DNA of 38,373 nucleotides from Prochlorococcus sp. AG-347-O22 (lineage in GTDB: Bacteria; Cyanobacteriota; Cyanobacteriia; PCC-6307; Cyanobiaceae), in the NCBI GenBank assembly GCA_003278845.1, contig QCCX01000010.1:1-38373 (forward strand), given 5' to 3'. Positions 27,666 through 38,212 of the stretch are shown in pieces. The notes beneath the pieces were generated by a model. That model was not told the DNA's origin. It was given only the letters and a program-made list of their open reading frames with translations, and made no database searches. The position numbers were made by a program, and so were the translations under genes. Numbering within the stretch: the first letter of the stretch is position 1; every line of letters begins with the position of its first letter.

Positions 27666-28757
27666 ATGCAAAAATTCTTATCAAATCAGAACAAACTTTT
27701 ATTAACTCTATCGATTGTAATTTTACAGGTTTTTCTTTTAAAACCTATTCAAGTATTAGCTGATTTACCTACAGGAAATGCAGTAAAAGACCCTAATGCA
27801 ATCCTCAGAAACGCGCTCCCTATCAAGCAAGTTGAGTTACAAGAAATTCAACACAAATTGGAAGAAACTAGTGACCTTGTAAGAGGAGGAAGATGGCCCG
27901 CTCTTGCGAAAACTGTTACAAAATGTCAATCTTTGCTAAAAAAATACCAAAGTAAAATTATTCAAGAATTACCAAAAGATAAAAAGAAGATTTCTGAAAA
28001 AACATTCTTAGAACTCAAAGAAAATTTTGATAGCCTTCAAGATTACTCTAAATCAAAAGATAAATACTCGTTTATTGCGACTCGAAGAAATGCTTTAGAT
28101 AAAATAGGGGGATTAGAAGAATATTTTCTACCAAAAGAATTTCCATACTCTATTCCCCAGGAATTTGATAATTTACCAAGATTACTGGGCAGAGCAAAAG
28201 TTAACATAAAAACCTCCAAAGGAGATATGCAAGCAATTGTGGATGGATTTAACGCTCCACTTACAGCAGGAGCATTTATAGATTTATCTTCAAAAAACTT
28301 CTACAAAGATTTACCCATTAACAGAGCAGAAGAATTTTTTGTACTGCAAACAGGTGATCCAATTGGTGATGATATTGGTTACATAGATCCTGAAACAAAC
28401 GAAGAACGTCACGTTCCCTTAGAAATAAGAATTCCTGATGAACAAGATACTTTTTACAATCAAACTTTTGAAGATTTAGGTCTTTACACAGAGACTCCAA
28501 CATTACCTTTTGCAACACTTGGAACTCTAGGATGGTCCCATTCGAATGCCGCAGTTGATGATGGGTCATCGCAATTTTTCTTCTTTTTATATGAAGCAGA
28601 ATTAAATCCAGCGGGGCGCAATTTAATTGACGGGAGGAATGCTGCCTTTGGTTACGTTGTAGATGGATTTGATGTATTAGAAGAGCTTACTAAAGATGAC
28701 ATAATAATTTCTATTGATGTTTTAGAAGGTATTGAAAACCTCAAATTACATGCATAA
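27666..28757 (+). CDS. Lumenal cyclophilin-type peptidyl-prolyl isomerase (CYP38/TLP40-like)
   Basis: A 363-aa exported protein. Residues ~1-32 are a signal peptide (KLLLTLSIVILQVFLL, then QVLA), followed by a helical N-terminal domain (about 45-160) and a C-terminal cyclophilin barrel (about 170-360) with TSKGDMQAIVDG, the F-F-FLYEAELNPAGRN stretch and DGRNAAFGYVVDG. This architecture matches the plant thylakoid-lumen cyclophilin CYP38/TLP40, which assists photosystem II assembly; the function here is inferred from homology. Catalytic activity is doubtful because canonical cyclophilin residues are partly replaced. The stop overlaps the thiL start. Confidence 0.87.
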   Translation: MQKFLSNQNKLLLTLSIVILQVFLLKPIQVLADLPTGNAVKDPNAILRNALPIKQVELQEIQHKLEETSDLVRGGRWPALAKTVTKCQSLLKKYQSKIIQELPKDKKKISEKTFLELKENFDSLQDYSKSKDKYSFIATRRNALDKIGGLEEYFLPKEFPYSIPQEFDNLPRLLGRAKVNIKTSKGDMQAIVDGFNAPLTAGAFIDLSSKNFYKDLPINRAEEFFVLQTGDPIGDDIGYIDPETNEERHVPLEIRIPDEQDTFYNQTFEDLGLYTETPTLPFATLGTLGWSHSNAAVDDGSSQFFFFLYEAELNPAGRNLIDGRNAAFGYVVDGFDVLEELTKDDIIISIDVLEGIENLKLHA

Positions 28758-29736
28758 AGAAATATTAGAAGATTTAGGGGAAAAAGAATTAATAAATAGG
28801 CTAGGGAAATTTATGCCTAAAAATCAAGTTTCAGATGATTGCGCTTTAATCAAAACAAAAAATGAAAATTTACTTGTTAATACTGATTCTTTAGTGGAAA
28901 ATGTTCATTTCAATGATATTAGTATTTGTCCTCAAGACCTTGGGTGGAAAGCAGTTGTAAGCAACATCTCTGACTTATTATCTAGTGGAAGCAAGAAAAC
29001 TATTGGTATTACAATAAGCCTAGTTCTACCTGTTAGAACTGAGTGGAGTTGGGTTGAAGAAGTATACAAAGGAATAAATAAAGCATTAAAAGAATATGGC
29101 GGATTGATTCTAGGGGGAGATTGCTCAAAGGGGAATGAAAAAATCATTTCAATTACGGCCTTTGGAATTCAAGGTGACCTTGAATTAAGAAGAAACGCAT
29201 GTAAACCAGGAGATATAATTTTAACTACAGGAATTCATGGTCTTAGCAAACTGGGATTTTTGATACAAAATAAAATTAATTTCGATAATGAATTTTCTCT
29301 TAATGAAAGATTAATTATTAAGTCTATTGAACATTTTTGTCGCCCTAGAGTTTATCCAAATTTTCTAAATAATCTCCTCAAAACTCGCTCCAATAAAAAT
29401 ATAAGGAGAATAGGATGTACTGATAGCAGTGATGGCCTTTTTCAAGCCTTACAAGATTTAGCAATAGCTAGCAACTGCAAAGCGATCATAAACTATAAAA
29501 AAATACCTAAAGATAAGGATTGGCCTATAGGAGATAAATGGGACGAATACTATTTTTTTGGAGGAGAAGATTATGAATTAGTTTTCTCATTGCCCAAAAA
29601 ATGGGCAGATAATTTATCTAAACTTGATAAAGATATTAAAGAGATTGGATTTTTTACTGATGGTGAACCATCAATAGAATTTAAAGATAATAAAAAAAAC
29701 AAATTATTTAATAACACACCTTTCAAACACTTTTAA
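28750..29736 (+). CDS. thiL: Thiamine-monophosphate kinase
   Basis: A 328-aa PurM-like enzyme that phosphorylates thiamine monophosphate to the active diphosphate with ATP. The N-terminal DDCALIKT and NTDSLVENVHF (metal/ATP site), ISDLLSSG, LGGDCSKG and the C-terminal CTDSSDGLFQAL, FFGGEDYELVF motifs are all in order. The frame begins at a TTG at 28732, but the ATG at 28750 overlaps the cyclophilin stop by 8 bp and precedes the conserved EILEDLGEKELINRL, so it is preferred. Its stop directly abuts that of the convergent gap2. Confidence 0.95.
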   Translation: MHKEILEDLGEKELINRLGKFMPKNQVSDDCALIKTKNENLLVNTDSLVENVHFNDISICPQDLGWKAVVSNISDLLSSGSKKTIGITISLVLPVRTEWSWVEEVYKGINKALKEYGGLILGGDCSKGNEKIISITAFGIQGDLELRRNACKPGDIILTTGIHGLSKLGFLIQNKINFDNEFSLNERLIIKSIEHFCRPRVYPNFLNNLLKTRSNKNIRRIGCTDSSDGLFQALQDLAIASNCKAIINYKKIPKDKDWPIGDKWDEYYFFGGEDYELVFSLPKKWADNLSKLDKDIKEIGFFTDGEPSIEFKDNKKNKLFNNTPFKHF

Positions 29737-30759
29737 TTACTCCCAATTTTTAGCAACAATCTCTGCTAAATCTACAACTCTCTGACTATAACCCCACTCA
29801 TTGTCGTACCATGCAAGCACCTTTACAAGGTTATCTCCGATACACATAGTAAGATCACTATCTACAATTGATGATTCATTGGTACCTGCATAATCGCTAG
29901 ACACTAATGGTTCATCTCCATACTTAATAATGCCTTTCATTGTACTTAGAGATGCTTCCTTGAGAGCTTTATTGACTCCTTCAGCTGTGACAGATTTAGA
30001 AGATTCAAAAACAAAATCTACTGCTGAAACGTTAGGAGTTGGAACTCTCATTGCAATTCCAGTTAATTTGCCTTTCATTTCTGGGTATACAAGAGCGACT
30101 GCTTTTGCAGCTCCTGTAGAAGTAGGAACGATGTTTGTAGCAGCGGCTCTAGCCCTTCTTAGATCTCTATGGCTATTATCTAGAATTCTTTGATCACCTG
30201 TATAACTATGAATTGTTGTCATCAAACCTTTATTAATCCCAAAAGTTTGATCTAAAACTTTGACTACTGGAGCTAAACAGTTCGTTGTACAACTAGCATT
30301 ACTCAAAATATCGTAATCTTTGTGTTTATATGTATCAGCATTAACTCCAACTACATAAGTACCAACTCCATCGCCTTTACCAGGCGCAGTTAAGATAACT
30401 TTTTTTGCTCCTACCTCTAAGTGTTTACTTGCACCTACGTCTGTATTAAATACTCCAGTAGATTCAATAACCAAATCTACACCCCAGTCTTTCCAAGGCA
30501 GATTCATTGGGTTTCTATCTGAGAAACATTTAATTGTCTTGTTATTAATTACAAAAGTATCATCAGTATATTGAATATCAACACCATCAAGTTGACCAAG
30601 GACTGAGTCATATTTTAATAAATGAGCATTAGTCTTAGGATCTGATGTAACGTTAATTCCGACTACTTCAATATTGGTGTAAGCCCCTCTACTAAGCCAA
30701 CAACGCATAAAGTTTCGACCAATTCTGCCAAAGCCGTTAATTGCAACACGCAAAGTCAT
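29737..30759 (-). CDS. gap2: Glyceraldehyde-3-phosphate dehydrogenase, Gap2 type
   Basis: A 340-aa enzyme of the Calvin-cycle direction. It has the NAD(P) Rossmann motif NGFGRIGR (8-15) and the catalytic Cys157 in SNASCTTNC, and its sequence is of the cyanobacterial/plastid Gap2 class that uses NADPH. At the dinucleotide-binding turn it has GINVTSDP where many Gap2 proteins have Asp in place of Val. That is a neutral change likely to favour NADP but not proven. Divergent from murC across a 193-bp spacer. Confidence 0.97.
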   Translation of the reverse strand: MTLRVAINGFGRIGRNFMRCWLSRGAYTNIEVVGINVTSDPKTNAHLLKYDSVLGQLDGVDIQYTDDTFVINNKTIKCFSDRNPMNLPWKDWGVDLVIESTGVFNTDVGASKHLEVGAKKVILTAPGKGDGVGTYVVGVNADTYKHKDYDILSNASCTTNCLAPVVKVLDQTFGINKGLMTTIHSYTGDQRILDNSHRDLRRARAAATNIVPTSTGAAKAVALVYPEMKGKLTGIAMRVPTPNVSAVDFVFESSKSVTAEGVNKALKEASLSTMKGIIKYGDEPLVSSDYAGTNESSIVDSDLTMCIGDNLVKVLAWYDNEWGYSQRVVDLAEIVAKNWE

Positions 30760-30795
30760 AACTAATAATTTCTAAATGATTAACCTAAGTTGCTG

Positions 30796-30801
30796 ATCAT
30801 A
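30796..30801 (-). promoter_or_regulatory. Possible -10 hexamer of gap2
   Basis: On the minus strand TATGAT lies about 37 bp before the gap2 ATG, with TTACGT 17 bp further upstream as a weak -35. The spacer to murC also contains a long A/T-rich run but no gene. The call is only a motif match. Confidence 0.3.
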
Positions 30802-30952
30802 CTGAATTTTGTGCAATAACGTAAGGTTTTTTTGATTTATTAAGCAAATAAGTCTAGTTTTGTATTAATTCAAGAAAAAAAACATTTTTTTTTTAAGAAA
30901 AAATAGCAAAATTTTACCTAGAAGTTATTTTGATTTAAGTAAAAGATAAACA

Positions 30953-32362
30953 TTGGATAAAAAATTAGTTTTGAAAAGTCATTTTCATTTTATTGGGATC
31001 GGAGGTATTGGGATGTCAGCATTAGCAATAGGTTTACTTCAAAAAGGTTGTTCAGTTTCAGGATCTGATTTAGTTAAAAACGATGAAACTAATAAATTGG
31101 AGAAATTAGGTGCAGTAATCTTTACTTCTCAAGTTCAACAAAATATTGAATTTGTTACTTCAAAATTTACCAACAGATTGATTAATTTTGTTGTAAGCTC
31201 GGCGATCAAGCCAGAAAATGAAGAATTTTCGTATTGCAAAGAAAAAAATTTATCAATAAAACATCGTTCAGAGATACTTGCAATGCTTATGCGCACTTAT
31301 ACTGCAATGGCAATAGCAGGCAGCCATGGGAAAACATCAACTAGTACATTTCTTTCTACCATACTTGAGTTATGTACACGTAATTCTTCTTCAATAACTG
31401 GAGGAATAATTCCTATTTACAACTCTAATTGCCATTTAGAAAATACAAAATACTTAGTAGCTGAAGTTGATGAATCTGATGGGACTATTGACAAATATAA
31501 ATCTGATATTGGAATAATCAATAACATTGATTTTGATCATTGCGATCATTTTTCTAATTTAAGTGAAGTCATATCTTCTTTTAAAAGTTTCGCTAAAAAC
31601 TCTAAAAAATTATTACTTAATTTTGATTGTGAAACCTCAAGAAAAAATTTTCATTCAAATTGGAAGTGGTCAAACTCAACGGCTAAAAACGTTGCATATG
31701 CAATAATCCCGACTGAAATTAATTCAAAGTATACAATTGGAAAATATTATGAAAATGGAAATTTTATCGGTAATTTAAATATTCCAATTCCAGGACTACA
31801 CAATCTATCAAATATCACCGCAGCAATAGCAGCTTCAAGAATGATAGGAGTAGATTTTATAAAAATTAAGAAAAATTTAAAATATTTGAAACTACCAAAA
31901 AAAAGATTTGAATTTAGAGGCCAAATAGATGAAAGAAGTTTATATGATGATTATGCACATCACCCAAACGAAATAAAAGAGACCATTAAATTAGGAAGAT
32001 TATTTATTAAGCAAAAAAATAATAATGAATTTCAAAAAAATAGATTAATTGCTTTATTTCAACCTCATAGATATTCTCGAGTAAAGCAATTTAATAAAGA
32101 ATTCGCTGAAGAATTATCAAAAGCAGATGTTATTTATGTAACAAGCATTTATGGAGCAGGAGAAGGAAACGAAGATAAAATTACTTCGAAAATTATTACT
32201 GATCTGATCTATAAAAAAAATAAAAATGTTAGTTACATAAATAATTATTATGAAGTTAGAAAGAATTTTTACGAATTAACTCAAAAAGGGGATTTAATTT
32301 TGAATATGGGAGCTGGTGATTGTCATAATTTCTGGTCAATTTTAAATGAAAAAAATAATTAA
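30953..32362 (+). CDS. murC: UDP-N-acetylmuramate--L-alanine ligase
   Basis: A 469-aa cytosolic Mur ligase adding L-Ala to UDP-MurNAc. The N-terminal Rossmann motif is HFIGIGGIGMSALA, the ATP P-loop is AGSHGKTSTSTF, and later EVDESDGTI, YDDYAHHPNEI and ALFQPHRYSR complete the family signature. The start is a TTG at 30953 just before DKKLVLKSHFHF. It begins a same-strand run with murB (16 bp gap) and ybaB (17 bp gap), likely one transcript. Confidence 0.97.
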   Translation: MDKKLVLKSHFHFIGIGGIGMSALAIGLLQKGCSVSGSDLVKNDETNKLEKLGAVIFTSQVQQNIEFVTSKFTNRLINFVVSSAIKPENEEFSYCKEKNLSIKHRSEILAMLMRTYTAMAIAGSHGKTSTSTFLSTILELCTRNSSSITGGIIPIYNSNCHLENTKYLVAEVDESDGTIDKYKSDIGIINNIDFDHCDHFSNLSEVISSFKSFAKNSKKLLLNFDCETSRKNFHSNWKWSNSTAKNVAYAIIPTEINSKYTIGKYYENGNFIGNLNIPIPGLHNLSNITAAIAASRMIGVDFIKIKKNLKYLKLPKKRFEFRGQIDERSLYDDYAHHPNEIKETIKLGRLFIKQKNNNEFQKNRLIALFQPHRYSRVKQFNKEFAEELSKADVIYVTSIYGAGEGNEDKITSKIITDLIYKKNKNVSYINNYYEVRKNFYELTQKGDLILNMGAGDCHNFWSILNEKNN

Positions 32363-32378
32363 AATAAATACCTAATTT

Positions 32379-33272
32379 ATGAATAAAAAAATTTTTTCTG
32401 AAAACTGTAATTTAAGTAGTTATACAACTATAAAAGTGGGAGGAGTGGCTGAATATTTTGCTGAGCCAAGAAGTGTTGAAGAACTTTCATATCTAATAAA
32501 ATGGGCTAATTTAAATAATCAAAGATGTCAAATAATTGGCGCAGGTTCAAATCTTTTAATAAATAATATTTTCATAAAAGGCTTAGTTGTCTGTACAAAA
32601 AAATTGAAATCATTAAAGATAGAACCATATTCAGGAATTATTGAAGCGGAAGCAGGAGTAATGCTCCCAACATTATCTAATTCTCTTGCTAAAAATGGAT
32701 TACAAGGAGGGGAATGGGCTGTCGGAATTCCAGGAACATTAGGAGGAGCAATTTATATGAACGCTGGCACAGGTAATTTATCGCTAGCAAAAAATCTTAT
32801 TACCGTAAAAGTTATTAATAATAAAACTCTTGAAAAACTTGAAATTGAAAAAAAAGATATCAATTTTGAGTATAGATTTAGCTCTTTTCAAAGAAATGAT
32901 TTAACAATTATTAGTGCAAAATTACATTTTGAACCTAATGGAAATCTAAAACAATTAATTCAAACAACTAAAAATAATCTTAAATTAAAAACAGAAACAC
33001 AACCATATCATCAACCAAGTTTTGGTAGTGTTTTTAAAAATCCTGAAAATAATTATGCAGCAAAATTAATTGATGATTTGGGTTTAAAGGGATTTAAAAT
33101 TGGCGGTGCTGAAATTTCTACAATACATTCAAATTTTATAATTAACACTTCTTCAGCAAGTTCAAAAGATATTTATGAATTAATAACAGTAATTCAACAA
33201 AAAGTACTACAAAACAAAGGGATTTATTTGCAACCGGAAGTAAGAATGATTGGTTTTGACTATCCTAACTAA
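32379..33272 (+). CDS. murB: UDP-N-acetylenolpyruvoylglucosamine reductase
   Basis: A 297-aa FAD enzyme that reduces the enolpyruvyl group to the lactyl ether of UDP-MurNAc. FAD-binding motifs are visible: [31 protein letters not shown] and the C-terminal [11 protein letters not shown] with Ser active-site loop, then [17 protein letters not shown]. It is of the length of type II MurB. It follows murC by 16 bp, so two consecutive steps of peptidoglycan precursor synthesis are paired. Confidence 0.97.
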   Translation: MNKKIFSENCNLSSYTTIKVGGVAEYFAEPRSVEELSYLIKWANLNNQRCQIIGAGSNLLINNIFIKGLVVCTKKLKSLKIEPYSGIIEAEAGVMLPTLSNSLAKNGLQGGEWAVGIPGTLGGAIYMNAGTGNLSLAKNLITVKVINNKTLEKLEIEKKDINFEYRFSSFQRNDLTIISAKLHFEPNGNLKQLIQTTKNNLKLKTETQPYHQPSFGSVFKNPENNYAAKLIDDLGLKGFKIGGAEISTIHSNFIINTSSASSKDIYELITVIQQKVLQNKGIYLQPEVRMIGFDYPN

Positions 33273-33289
33273 AGAAACGTTTTTACAAA

Positions 33290-33640
33290 ATGGCGGGTTT
33301 TGGACTTCCTAACTTTGGACAGCTTACAGAAGCTTTTAAAAAAGCTAAACAAATTCAGCAAGATGCTCAAAAATTACAAGATGAACTTGAAAATATGGAG
33401 ATTGAAGGCAAAAGTGATGATGAGATGATAAAAGTTTGGATTAGTGGAAACCAACTTCCTTTAAAGGTAGAAGTACAAGAAAATATCTTAAATGCAAATA
33501 AAGAACAAATAGAGCGAAACATTCTACAAGCCATTCAAAAAGCTCATGAATTATCAACTACAACTATGAAAGAAAGGATGAATGATTTGACTGGTGGATT
33601 AAATCTCAATCTTCCTGGTTTTGATAATAGTGACTCTTAG
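33290..33640 (+). CDS. YbaB/EbfC-family nucleoid-associated protein
   Basis: A 116-aa small DNA-binding protein. The N-terminal helix ([29 protein letters not shown]) and the following strand region with [15 protein letters not shown], then a helix with [21 protein letters not shown], match the EbfC dimer fold, which forms tweezers around DNA. It is third in the murC-murB run. The 3' end overlaps the convergent rsgA by 35 bp. The role in Prochlorococcus chromatin is inferred. Confidence 0.9.
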   Translation: MAGFGLPNFGQLTEAFKKAKQIQQDAQKLQDELENMEIEGKSDDEMIKVWISGNQLPLKVEVQENILNANKEQIERNILQAIQKAHELSTTTMKERMNDLTGGLNLNLPGFDNSDS

Positions 33641-34523
33641 AAGACTCAATCATTTCTTTATAAAAAGAGTATCTTTCGAAGGATTTATTTAAGTTACATC
33701 CCTCATCGTTTAAATGTAAGCAGTTACGAAATTTACACTTAATTCCTTCTTCGATTACCTGTCTATGTATTTCTGAATAAAGATTTGGTAACAACTTAAT
33801 ATCAACCTCTAGAGGTTGCATATTAAAACCAGGAGTATCAACAATATAACTTTGATTCGACATAGAAAATAACTCAACATTTCGAGTAGTATTTTTTCCT
33901 CTCTTAATTTTATTGGAAACTGGAGAAGTACTATTTTGAAGACCCGGAATAATCATATTTAGCAAAGTAGTTTTACCAACTCCGGATGGACCCATAAAAA
34001 TTGAACATTCTTTTTGCTTTACCTCAGCTAATAAATTTTTAAAACAATCAGATTTCTGTAAATTTAAAGTTATTACTTGGTAACCCCATTTCTCAAATTT
34101 ATCAAGTAGATATGATCTTCTATTATCAGAAATTAAATCACACTTTGTTAAAACTAATGAGACTTCCACTCCCATTGATTCTGCTGATATCAAAAACCTA
34201 TTAACTTGAGATAAATTTAACTCTGGTTCTTCAACGGAAAAAGTAACGTATATGTTAGAAATATTTGCAACTGAGGGTCTAACTAAAAGATTTTTTCTTT
34301 TTTTTAAACTCGTTATTATTGCGCGTTTACTTTTAAAATCAATTTTTTCAATCGCTACTTCGTCTCCAACATAAATTAATTGATCCCTGAAATTTATAGA
34401 CTTCTTAACCTTACATAAAAATTTCTGGTTATTTCCAAAGTTTTCTTGATTTTTTAAATCAACTAAAAAAAAATCATTAAATTTTTTCGTAACTAAACCT
34501 AAATATTTACTATTAGTTTTCAT
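33606..34523 (-). CDS. rsgA: Small-subunit ribosome biogenesis GTPase RsgA
   Basis: A 305-aa circularly permuted GTPase that assists late maturation of the 30S subunit. An N-terminal OB-fold is followed by the GTPase motifs in permuted order: TKCD (G4, 126-129), then GPSGVGKTT (G1, about 178-186) and DTPG (G3, about 229-232). A C-terminal zinc-binding module has C-x-C-x-H-x-C spacing in the segment [14 protein letters not shown]. It overlaps the tusA-like gene by 11 bp at its start and ybaB by 35 bp at its end. Confidence 0.95.
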   Translation of the reverse strand: MKTNSKYLGLVTKKFNDFFLVDLKNQENFGNNQKFLCKVKKSINFRDQLIYVGDEVAIEKIDFKSKRAIITSLKKRKNLLVRPSVANISNIYVTFSVEEPELNLSQVNRFLISAESMGVEVSLVLTKCDLISDNRRSYLLDKFEKWGYQVITLNLQKSDCFKNLLAEVKQKECSIFMGPSGVGKTTLLNMIIPGLQNSTSPVSNKIKRGKNTTRNVELFSMSNQSYIVDTPGFNMQPLEVDIKLLPNLYSEIHRQVIEEGIKCKFRNCLHLNDEGCNLNKSFERYSFYKEMIESSKSHYYQNQED

Positions 34524-34743
34524 TCAATATTTTTATTTTTATAAATTTTTCATTTTCTTTGATTTGTTTAAACAAACATCCCATATTTTTTAAATTGTTT
34601 AATACCATTTCTTCTGGTTCACCTTTATCTAATTCAACAATAAGTTGTTCATTTTTAGATAACTTCTCCAAAGCCAATTTAATTTTGACAACATTTAAAG
34701 GACATGGAACAGATTTAAGATCCAAATGCTTTAAGGAAGTCAT
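34513..34743 (-). CDS. TusA/SirA-family sulfur carrier-like protein
   Basis: A 76-aa protein of the TusA fold, which relays persulfide sulfur in tRNA thiolation and related pathways. The conserved Cys is Cys14 in the motif SVPCPLNVVKIKLALEKL; the usual family signature CPxP appears here as CPLN, lacking the second proline. The C-terminal half has the beta strand IVELDKG and PEEMVLNNLKNMG typical of the family. It sits between dnaJ (its ATG overlaps the dnaJ stop by one base) and rsgA (11-bp overlap), so it is coupled to translation of that cluster. The function in this context is unknown. Confidence 0.78.
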   Translation of the reverse strand: MTSLKHLDLKSVPCPLNVVKIKLALEKLSKNEQLIVELDKGEPEEMVLNNLKNMGCLFKQIKENEKFIKIKILNEN

Positions 34744-35867
34744 TAAGATTCTTTACCAAATAATTTACTAAACAGTCCACTACTGGAATTAATATTTTTA
34801 TCTGAATATTGTGAAGCTAAACCCTCTAAAAGCTCACGTTCTGCCTCGGTTATACGAGTTGGTAATTTTACTTTTACTAAGACTTCGTGATTTCCTCTCG
34901 CAACCGGATTTCCAAGTCTAGGTACCCCTTTATTCTCAAGTGAAAGAGTTGTATTTGGCTGAATACCACTTGGAATTTTTAAATCAACATCTCCATCAAC
35001 TGTAGTGATTTTTACAGTATCGCCTAAAATAGCCTGTAAATAACTTACTGCTATTTCTGAGTAAATAGTTACACCATCTCTTTTAAGTTTTGAATCATTC
35101 TTAACCTTTATAAAAACATAAAGATCTCCAGGTGGACCCCCTTTCAAACCAACATTTCCCTCGCCGGAAACTCTTAATTTAGTACCTGTATCAACTCCTG
35201 CAGGAATATTAATTCTTAATTTTTTTCTGACTTGCTTTACGCCATTACCGCCGCAAGTTACACATGGATCTGCAATTATCTGGCCAGCCCCATTACATGA
35301 AGGACATTCAGCTACTTGTGTAAAATTACCAAAAGGTGTTCTTGTAGCTCTTCTAACTTGTCCACTTCCACCACATGTTGAACAAGTTTTAGGGCCGGTT
35401 CCTGGTTTTGCACCTGTTCCCCTACAGACTTCACATGTCTCCAAATGAGGAATTTTAATTTCTCTTTGTTGGCCAAAAATTGCGTCTTTAAAGTCAACAT
35501 TAAGGTCATATCTTAAATCATCTCCTTGCTGAGGACCTCTTCTTTGTGTTCTTCCTCCTTGTGGATTTTGCCCCCCAAAGCCATTAAAAAAAGTTTCAAA
35601 TAAATCTGCAAAGCCGCCCATATCTCCCATATCAGGCATTCCAGCTGCACCTCCAAGGCCAGCTTCTCCAAATTGGTCATATCTTGCTCTAGTTTCAGGA
35701 TCAGCTAATGCTTCGTAAGCCTTACCAATTTCTTTAAATTTATCTTCTGCACCAGGTTCTTTATTAACATCAGGATGGTATTGTCTTGCTAATTTTCTAT
35801 AAGCCCTTTTTAAGGTATCCGCATCAGCATCTCTTGAAACTCCAAGTATTTGGTAAAAATCAGCCAT
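34743..35867 (-). CDS. dnaJ: Chaperone DnaJ (Hsp40)
   Basis: A 374-aa type I J-protein, cofactor of DnaK. It has the J-domain with the HPD motif (QYHPDVNKE), a G/F-rich region ([18 protein letters not shown]), the zinc-finger domain with four CxxCxGxG repeats ([32 protein letters not shown]), and the C-terminal substrate-binding domain. It is 29 bp downstream of grpE, and together they make the standard Hsp70 cochaperone pair. Its stop overlaps the tusA-like start by one base. Confidence 0.98.
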   Translation of the reverse strand: MADFYQILGVSRDADADTLKRAYRKLARQYHPDVNKEPGAEDKFKEIGKAYEALADPETRARYDQFGEAGLGGAAGMPDMGDMGGFADLFETFFNGFGGQNPQGGRTQRRGPQQGDDLRYDLNVDFKDAIFGQQREIKIPHLETCEVCRGTGAKPGTGPKTCSTCGGSGQVRRATRTPFGNFTQVAECPSCNGAGQIIADPCVTCGGNGVKQVRKKLRINIPAGVDTGTKLRVSGEGNVGLKGGPPGDLYVFIKVKNDSKLKRDGVTIYSEIAVSYLQAILGDTVKITTVDGDVDLKIPSGIQPNTTLSLENKGVPRLGNPVARGNHEVLVKVKLPTRITEAERELLEGLASQYSDKNINSSSGLFSKLFGKES

Positions 35868-35896
35868 TAGATAATGCTCAAATAAGAATTTGGAAT

Positions 35897-36616
35897 TTAT
35901 ACATCTTCAGAAGTATTTGCCTCTGAATTATCTTCCCCTTCAACTGTATCCTTTTCTACTTCCTGTTGTGAATTTTGTTTACCAGGCCCCATAGAAACCT
36001 TAACCAATGCATGCCTCAAAACCTTACCTTCTAGATGATATCCTCGCTGCAATTCTTCAATAATAAAATCCTCTTCAAACTCTTCACTAGCTTCTCTTAA
36101 TACAGCTTCATGCAAGCTTGGATCAAATTGCTGACCAACAACTCTCATGGGTGACACTCCCTGTTGTTTTAAAACTTCTACTAGTTGTTTATACAATCCT
36201 TGATAACTTCTATGAAGAGCTTGAGCTTCCTCATTTTCTGGTTTAAGTTGTTGTCTTGCCCTCTCAAAATTGTCAACAATTGGAAGTATGGCGGTTAAAG
36301 TCTTGGAAACAAGTTGGATTTTTAAATCGTCCTGATCCCTAGACTGCCTTTTTCTAAAATTATCAAAATCTGCTGAAATCCTTACATATTGATTTTTTAA
36401 TGTTTCATGCTCTTTTTCTAATTGTTCTAATCTCGCGTCATTATTTGAAATAGTATTTTTTAATTCTTCAGTATTTATTTCTTCTTTTTCTTGAGAAGAT
36501 AAATCATCATTTTCTGTTGTTGAATTTTGGGTAGATGATGAATCTTTAGGAGCATTATCCAGGTTAGAATCATCATTCTCTTTATTATCAATATTGTCTG
36601 ATTGATTTTCAATCAT
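35897..36616 (-). CDS. grpE: Nucleotide exchange factor GrpE
   Basis: A 239-aa nucleotide exchange factor for DnaK. The first ~55 residues are a disordered Asn/Asp/Ser-rich stretch, then a long coiled-coil helix ([28 protein letters not shown]) and a C-terminal beta domain with [14 protein letters not shown] and [17 protein letters not shown], the GrpE signature. The N-terminal extension and acidic tail are long, as seen in other cyanobacteria. It precedes dnaJ on the same strand. Confidence 0.97.
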   Translation of the reverse strand: MIENQSDNIDNKENDDSNLDNAPKDSSSTQNSTTENDDLSSQEKEEINTEELKNTISNNDARLEQLEKEHETLKNQYVRISADFDNFRKRQSRDQDDLKIQLVSKTLTAILPIVDNFERARQQLKPENEEAQALHRSYQGLYKQLVEVLKQQGVSPMRVVGQQFDPSLHEAVLREASEEFEEDFIIEELQRGYHLEGKVLRHALVKVSMGPGKQNSQQEVEKDTVEGEDNSEANTSEDV

Positions 36617-36690
36617 TTTTCTAAAATTTAATAAAACTATTGTCCATTAAAGTGATGCACAAAACAAGTTGCGGAAGGCCGCACAAATAT

Positions 36691-37185
36691 TTAATAAGGA
36701 GCAAACCTTAATGCTAATCCATTGTTGCAGTATCTTTTGCCAGTAGGAAGTGGCCCATCATTGAAGACATGTCCCTGATGACCTCCACATCTAGAACAAT
36801 GATATTCGGTTCTAGGAACAATTAACTTAAAATCAACTTTTGTTTCTACTGATCCTTGAATTGAATCCCAAAAACTTGGCCATCCTGTACCACTATCAAA
36901 TTTTTTATCTGAGGAAAAAAGCGGCAAATCGCATCCTGCACAGTGAAAAACCCCTTTCCTCTTCTCATTATTTAATTGGCTACTAAAAGCTCTTTCAGTC
37001 CCTTCCTCCCTCAAAATATAATATGATTCAGGACTAAGCCTAGCCTTCCATTCATCTTTTGATAAATTCCACTCTTCTTTAGAAGATAGTGAAGATGCTA
37101 ATAACTGCATGGGGTTAAAGATTATTTTTAAGATTGACATAGTAGGAATTAGAATAAAAGTTCTTCTTGATAGAAATTGATTCAT
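36691..37185 (-). CDS. msrB: Peptide-methionine (R)-S-oxide reductase, probably exported
   Basis: A 164-aa MsrB that reduces methionine-R-sulfoxide in proteins. Zinc is held by CAGC (Cys82, Cys85) and CSRC (Cys130, Cys133), the catalytic Cys153 lies in RYCNNGLALRF, and GTGWPSFWD is conserved. The first ~32 residues, NQFLSRRTFILIPTMSILK, form a twin-arginine-like signal (Arg7-Arg8) rather than a cytosolic N-terminus, suggesting export to the periplasm or thylakoid lumen. The cleavage site and Tat route are inferences. It is divergent from dusA. Confidence 0.93.
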   Translation of the reverse strand: MNQFLSRRTFILIPTMSILKIIFNPMQLLASSLSSKEEWNLSKDEWKARLSPESYYILREEGTERAFSSQLNNEKRKGVFHCAGCDLPLFSSDKKFDSGTGWPSFWDSIQGSVETKVDFKLIVPRTEYHCSRCGGHQGHVFNDGPLPTGKRYCNNGLALRFAPY

Positions 37186-37207
37186 ATATTTAAATCACAA
37201 AAAAGTA

Positions 37208-38212
37208 ATGAATTTCATTCAACCTAATTCTATTAAAAATATTCATAAGTTAAGTATTGCTCCAATGATGGATTGTACTGATAAACATTTCAGAATGATA
37301 ATGAGAAAAATAAGTTCTGAAGCCCTATTGTATACGGAAATGATTGTGGCCCAGAGTTTAGTTTATACGAATAAAAAAGAAAATTTTCTAAATTTTAATG
37401 ATGAAGAACACCCTATATCGGTTCAGTTTGGTGGAGACGATCCTAAAATCCTTAAAGAGGCAGCCCAAATGGCACAAGATTGGGGTTATGACGAAATAAA
37501 CTTTAATGTTGGTTGTCCAAGCCCAAGGGTCTGTTCTGGAAATTTTGGCGCTTCTCTTATGAACGACCCTGAAAAAGTAGCTAAATGTATAGAATCCTTA
37601 AAAAATAATTGCAACTTACCGGTCACGATCAAACACAGAATCGGTGTAGACAATAATGATAGTTTCGTTAATTTGAATAATTTCGTAAGAATTATCGCAA
37701 ATGCTGGTGTAGACAGATTTACAGTTCATGCAAGGAAAGCCATATTAAAAGGTCTAAATCCAAAACAAAATAGGACCATACCGCCACTAAATTATGATGT
37801 AGTAAAAAAATTGAAAAAATCAAATCCAGAATTATTAATAGAAATCAATGGGGGTTTAACAAATATCGATGAATCATTAAAAGCCTTGGATGATTTTGAT
37901 GGAGTCATGATTGGACGATCAATTTATAAACATCCCTTGAGATGGTCTGAAATTGATCAAAGGATTTATGGAATTAACAAAAAACCCAAATCTGCTTCGA
38001 ACATTATATTCTCATTAATTCCATATATTGAAGCTCATTTAAGTAATGGAGGAAAATCTTGGGATATTTGCAAACATCTTATAAATTTAGTTGAAGGTAT
38101 ACCAAAAGCTAAAATTTGGAGAAATCAAATTTCAAATAAATCTATAAAAAAAGAATTAAATATTGAATATCTATTTAAATTAACAACAGCTCTTGAAGAA
38201 ATGGGTTACTAA
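37208..38212 (+). CDS. dusA: tRNA-dihydrouridine synthase A
   Basis: A 334-aa FMN enzyme reducing uridine to dihydrouridine in the tRNA D-loop (positions 20/20a for DusA). The TIM-barrel start is SIAPMMDCTDKHFR, the catalytic Cys103 is in NFNVGCPSPRV, and the FMN/RNA-binding motifs VTIKHRIGVD, FTVHARKA and GLNPKQNRTIPPLNYD are of the DusA type. The C-terminus is helical. The stop overlaps the following minus-strand gene's stop by 3 bp. Confidence 0.95.
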   Translation: MNFIQPNSIKNIHKLSIAPMMDCTDKHFRMIMRKISSEALLYTEMIVAQSLVYTNKKENFLNFNDEEHPISVQFGGDDPKILKEAAQMAQDWGYDEINFNVGCPSPRVCSGNFGASLMNDPEKVAKCIESLKNNCNLPVTIKHRIGVDNNDSFVNLNNFVRIIANAGVDRFTVHARKAILKGLNPKQNRTIPPLNYDVVKKLKKSNPELLIEINGGLTNIDESLKALDDFDGVMIGRSIYKHPLRWSEIDQRIYGINKKPKSASNIIFSLIPYIEAHLSNGGKSWDICKHLINLVEGIPKAKIWRNQISNKSIKKELNIEYLFKLTTALEEMGY

